A stretch of 64,000 nucleotides of DNA from Sphingomonas gellani (GTDB lineage Bacteria; Pseudomonadota; Alphaproteobacteria; Sphingomonadales; Sphingomonadaceae). Every line of letters starts with the position of its first letter. Position 1 is the first letter of the stretch. Position numbers and translations under genes: made by a program. The notes under the pieces are model-generated. The model was given only the letters and a program-made list of their open reading frames with translations, made no database searches and was not told the origin of the DNA. The DNA is taken from NCBI RefSeq assembly GCF_900110035.1, contig NZ_FOCF01000006.1, positions 186,001-250,000 on the forward strand, given 5' to 3'. Shown here in pieces: positions 61,803-64,000 of this stretch.

Positions 61803-61837
61803 CGCAAGGCCACAAGCGCCGATTTGAGAGGAAATCC

Positions 61838-62974
61838 ATGACCAGCGTCGTGATCGCGGGATACGCCCGCTCCCCCTTCCACCTCGCCAACAAGGGCGAT
61901 CTGGCGCGGGTCCGGCCCGACGACCTGGCGGCGCAGGTGATTCGCGGCCTGCTGGAAAAGACCGGCGTGAACCCTGCCGAGATCGAGGACATCATCCTGG
62001 GCTGCGCCTTTCCGGAAGGGGAGCAGGGCCTGAATGTCGCGCGTCTGATCGGCCTGCTGGCAGACCTGCCGCTGTCGGTCGGCGGCATGACGGTGAACCG
62101 CTTCTGCGGTTCGTCGATGAGCGCGATCCACATCGCCATGGGCCAGATTCAGATCGGCGCGGGCGACGCGTTCATCTGCGCCGGCCTCGAAGCGATGACG
62201 CGCGTGCCGATGGGCGGCTACAACCCGCTGCCCAACCCCGAACTCGCCCGCATCAACCCCGGCGCGTACATGGGCATGGGTGAGACGGCCGAGAACGTCG
62301 CGGAAAAGTACCAGATCACGCGCGCCGATCAGGAGGCGTTCGCCGTCGACAGCCAGCAAAAGGCCGCCGCTGCGCGCTCGTCGGGCAAGCTGAGCGACGA
62401 GATCGTGCCGATCACCACCAAAACAGGTACGGTGACGGAGGACGGCACCATCCGCGGCGACACCACGGCCGAGGTGCTGGCGACGCTGAAGCCCGCGTTC
62501 AGCGCGGACGGATCGGTGACCGCCGGCACTTCGTCCCCGCTGACCGACGGCGCGTCCGCGGTGTTGGTGACGTCCGAGGAGTTCGCGACCAAGCACGGCC
62601 TGAAGATCCTGGCCCGCATCAAGTCTGTGGGCGTCTCCGGCTGCGAACCGTCGACCATGGGCCTGGGCCCGATCGGCGCGTCGAAGAAGGCGCTGGAGCG
62701 CGCCGGCATCGCGGCGGGCGACCTGGACGTGGTGGAGATCAACGAAGCGTTCGCCAGCCAAGCGATCGCCTGTATCCGCGACCTGGGCCTGAAGGACGAG
62801 ACGATCAACATCGACGGCGGCGCCATCGCCATCGGTCATCCGCTGGGCGCGACCGGTGCGCGCATCGTCGGCAAGGCGGCGGCGCTGCTGGAGCGGGAGG
62901 GCGGCCGTTACGCGCTGGCGACGCAGTGCATCGGCGGCGGCCAGGGCATCGCCACGGTGCTGGAGCGCGCGTGA
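61838..62974 (+). CDS. fadA: Acetyl-CoA C-acyltransferase (thiolase)
   Basis: The 378-residue thiolase cleaves 3-ketoacyl-CoA in beta-oxidation. The catalytic residues are in place: nucleophile Cys90 in NRFCGSSMSAIH, His334 in GHPLGATGAR and Cys364 in TQCIGGGQGI. VVEINEAFASQAIACI is the thiolase signature. ATG 61838 is preceded by GAGAGGAAAT. Its stop overlaps a GTG of the dehydrogenase gene, so the two are probably co-translated. Degradative (FadA) rather than biosynthetic function is supported by the next gene. Confidence 0.95.
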   Translation: MTSVVIAGYARSPFHLANKGDLARVRPDDLAAQVIRGLLEKTGVNPAEIEDIILGCAFPEGEQGLNVARLIGLLADLPLSVGGMTVNRFCGSSMSAIHIAMGQIQIGAGDAFICAGLEAMTRVPMGGYNPLPNPELARINPGAYMGMGETAENVAEKYQITRADQEAFAVDSQQKAAAARSSGKLSDEIVPITTKTGTVTEDGTIRGDTTAEVLATLKPAFSADGSVTAGTSSPLTDGASAVLVTSEEFATKHGLKILARIKSVGVSGCEPSTMGLGPIGASKKALERAGIAAGDLDVVEINEAFASQAIACIRDLGLKDETINIDGGAIAIGHPLGATGARIVGKAAALLEREGGRYALATQCIGGGQGIATVLERA

Positions 62975-62976
62975 CC

Positions 62977-64000
62977 ATGGGCGACACCATTGAGACGGGC
63001 GCCATCCGCAAGGTCTGCGTGATCGGCGCGGGCGTGATGGGCGCCGGCATCGCGGCACAGGTCGCTAATTCCGGCACGCCGGTGCTGCTGCTCGACATCG
63101 TGCCGGACGGCGCGACGGACAGGGACGCCGTCGCCAAGGGTGCGGTGGCGAAGCTGCTGAAAACCGACCCCGCCCCCTTCATGTCGAAGCGCGCGGCGAA
63201 GCTGGTCGAGACCGGCAACATCGAGGATCATCTCGATCGGGTCGGAGAATGCGACTGGATCATCGAGGCCGTGGTCGAGCGGCTGGACGTGAAGCAGGCG
63301 CTGTACACCCGACTGGAGGAACTGAAGCGGCCGGGCACGGCGGTGTCGTCCAACACCTCCACCATCCCGCTCGGCAAGCTGGTCGAGGGACGCGGGGACC
63401 AGTTCCGCCGCGACTTCCTGATCACCCATTTCTTCAACCCGCCCCGTTACATGCGCCTGATCGAGATCGTGCGCGGTGAGGCGACGGACCCTGCCCTTGC
63501 GCAGCGGGTCGAGGATTTCGCCGACCGCTTCCTTGGCAAGCGGATCGTGCCGGCCAAGGACACGCCGGGCTTCATCGCCAACCGCATCGGCACCTATTGG
63601 CTGGCGGTCGCGATCAACGCCGCGATGGATCAGGGCCTGACCATCGAGGAGGCCGACCAGATCGGCGGCCGTCCGATGGGCGTGCCCAAGACCGGTATCT
63701 TCGGCCTGATCGATCTGGTCGGCGTCGACCTTATGCCGCTTTTGTCCAAGAGCCTGTCGTCCACCCTGCCGCAGGGAGACCCCTATTTCGACACGCTGCG
63801 CCCGATGCCTCTGGTCGATCGCATGATCGCGGACGGGTACACGGGCCGCAAGGGTAAGGGCGGTTTCTACACCTTCGACAAGGCGACCCGGACGAAGCGG
63901 GCGCTGGACCTGTCCAACGGGCAGTATCGCGACACGATCAAGCCGGCTTCGCTGCCCCGCGCGGCGGACAAGGACCTGGCCGCGCTGGTCTCCGCACCGG
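62977..64000 (+). CDS. 3-hydroxyacyl-CoA dehydrogenase, C-terminal end missing
   Basis: The visible 341 residues include the NAD-binding Rossmann fold (VCVIGAGVMGAGIAAQVA at 13-30), the catalytic His region in FLITHFFNPPRYMRLIEIVR and the C-terminal dehydrogenase domain (KDTPGFIANRIGTYWLAVAI; YFDTLRPMPLVDRMIADGYT). This is the enzyme that oxidises 3-hydroxyacyl-CoA, possibly with an enoyl-CoA hydratase domain further on, as in sphingomonad FadB-like proteins. GTG 62971 (overlapping the thiolase stop) or ATG 62977 starts it. It is cut by the right edge. Confidence 0.92.
   Translation, partial: MGDTIETGAIRKVCVIGAGVMGAGIAAQVANSGTPVLLLDIVPDGATDRDAVAKGAVAKLLKTDPAPFMSKRAAKLVETGNIEDHLDRVGECDWIIEAVVERLDVKQALYTRLEELKRPGTAVSSNTSTIPLGKLVEGRGDQFRRDFLITHFFNPPRYMRLIEIVRGEATDPALAQRVEDFADRFLGKRIVPAKDTPGFIANRIGTYWLAVAINAAMDQGLTIEEADQIGGRPMGVPKTGIFGLIDLVGVDLMPLLSKSLSSTLPQGDPYFDTLRPMPLVDRMIADGYTGRKGKGGFYTFDKATRTKRALDLSNGQYRDTIKPASLPRAADKDLAALVSAP

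Overview
The window is chromosomal DNA of a high-GC alphaproteobacterium, most likely a sphingomonad (Sphingomonas or a close relative). The evidence is the alphaproteobacterial SspB, a DUF4169 gene next to nusB, a dnaJ-like/cobS/cobT block facing bolA, a gene-transfer-agent type holin and endolysin pair, and the split histidine genes. It is almost entirely core genome. I see no insertion sequence, CRISPR array, rRNA or plasmid gene. No stretch above 300 bases lacks a gene; the largest gaps are about 210-220 bases (3116-3329, 26287-26499 and 59415-59633). Species assignment and all product names rest on reading motifs, not on database searches.

Layout. 1-9.2 kb: sspB (cut by the left edge), then hisB-hisH-hisA, hisF and hisE, interrupted by unrelated genes (a GNAT, a VOC protein, a STAS-like protein, a secreted metallopeptidase, two lower-GC orphans and a DUF2490 protein), then a HIT protein. 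9.3-19.7 kb: amino-acid permease, adenosine kinase, queG, an ABC exporter pair, Tat-type msrB, a CHAP protein and malic enzyme. 19.8-28.7 kb: mutS, a hydrolase, thrS, infC (apparently with an ATA start), a DUF885 peptidase and a PilZ protein. 28.8-35.4 kb: an LD-carboxypeptidase facing an Mpl-like ligase, a membrane protein/XRE pair behind three operator-like repeats, the glyoxalase pair gloA-gloB and two small exported proteins. 35.4-40.7 kb: hslVU, an esterase, the GTA-type lysis pair and a PepSY protein coupled to a ribbon-helix-helix protein. 40.8-49.3 kb: an FNT transporter, cobT/cobS/dnaJ-like facing bolA-GST-Nudix-pirin, a DUF4142 protein and an esterase. 49.5-57.1 kb: hppA, thiL, a second membrane/HTH module with its own repeated operator-like site, DUF4169, nusB, hisD and hisG. 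57.3-64 kb: infA (TTG start), maf, an RNase E/G-like gene, yacG, tRNA-Phe, a MerR regulator with fadD, a thiolase and a 3-hydroxyacyl-CoA dehydrogenase (cut by the right edge).

How the genes work together. Seven histidine enzymes are present (HisG, D, B, H, A, F, E), but hisI, hisC and hisZ are not in the window. Translation is represented by thrS, infA, infC and tRNA-Phe, and protein quality control by sspB and hslVU. Beta-oxidation is represented by fadD, a thiolase and a dehydrogenase around a MerR regulator. The points most worth a second look are the non-ATG initiation of both translation-factor genes, the two small membrane/HTH modules with repeated operator-like DNA, the cobST/dnaJ versus bolA/GST/Nudix/pirin block, the hairpin that contains the hslU start codon, and the stand-alone GTA-type lysis cassette.
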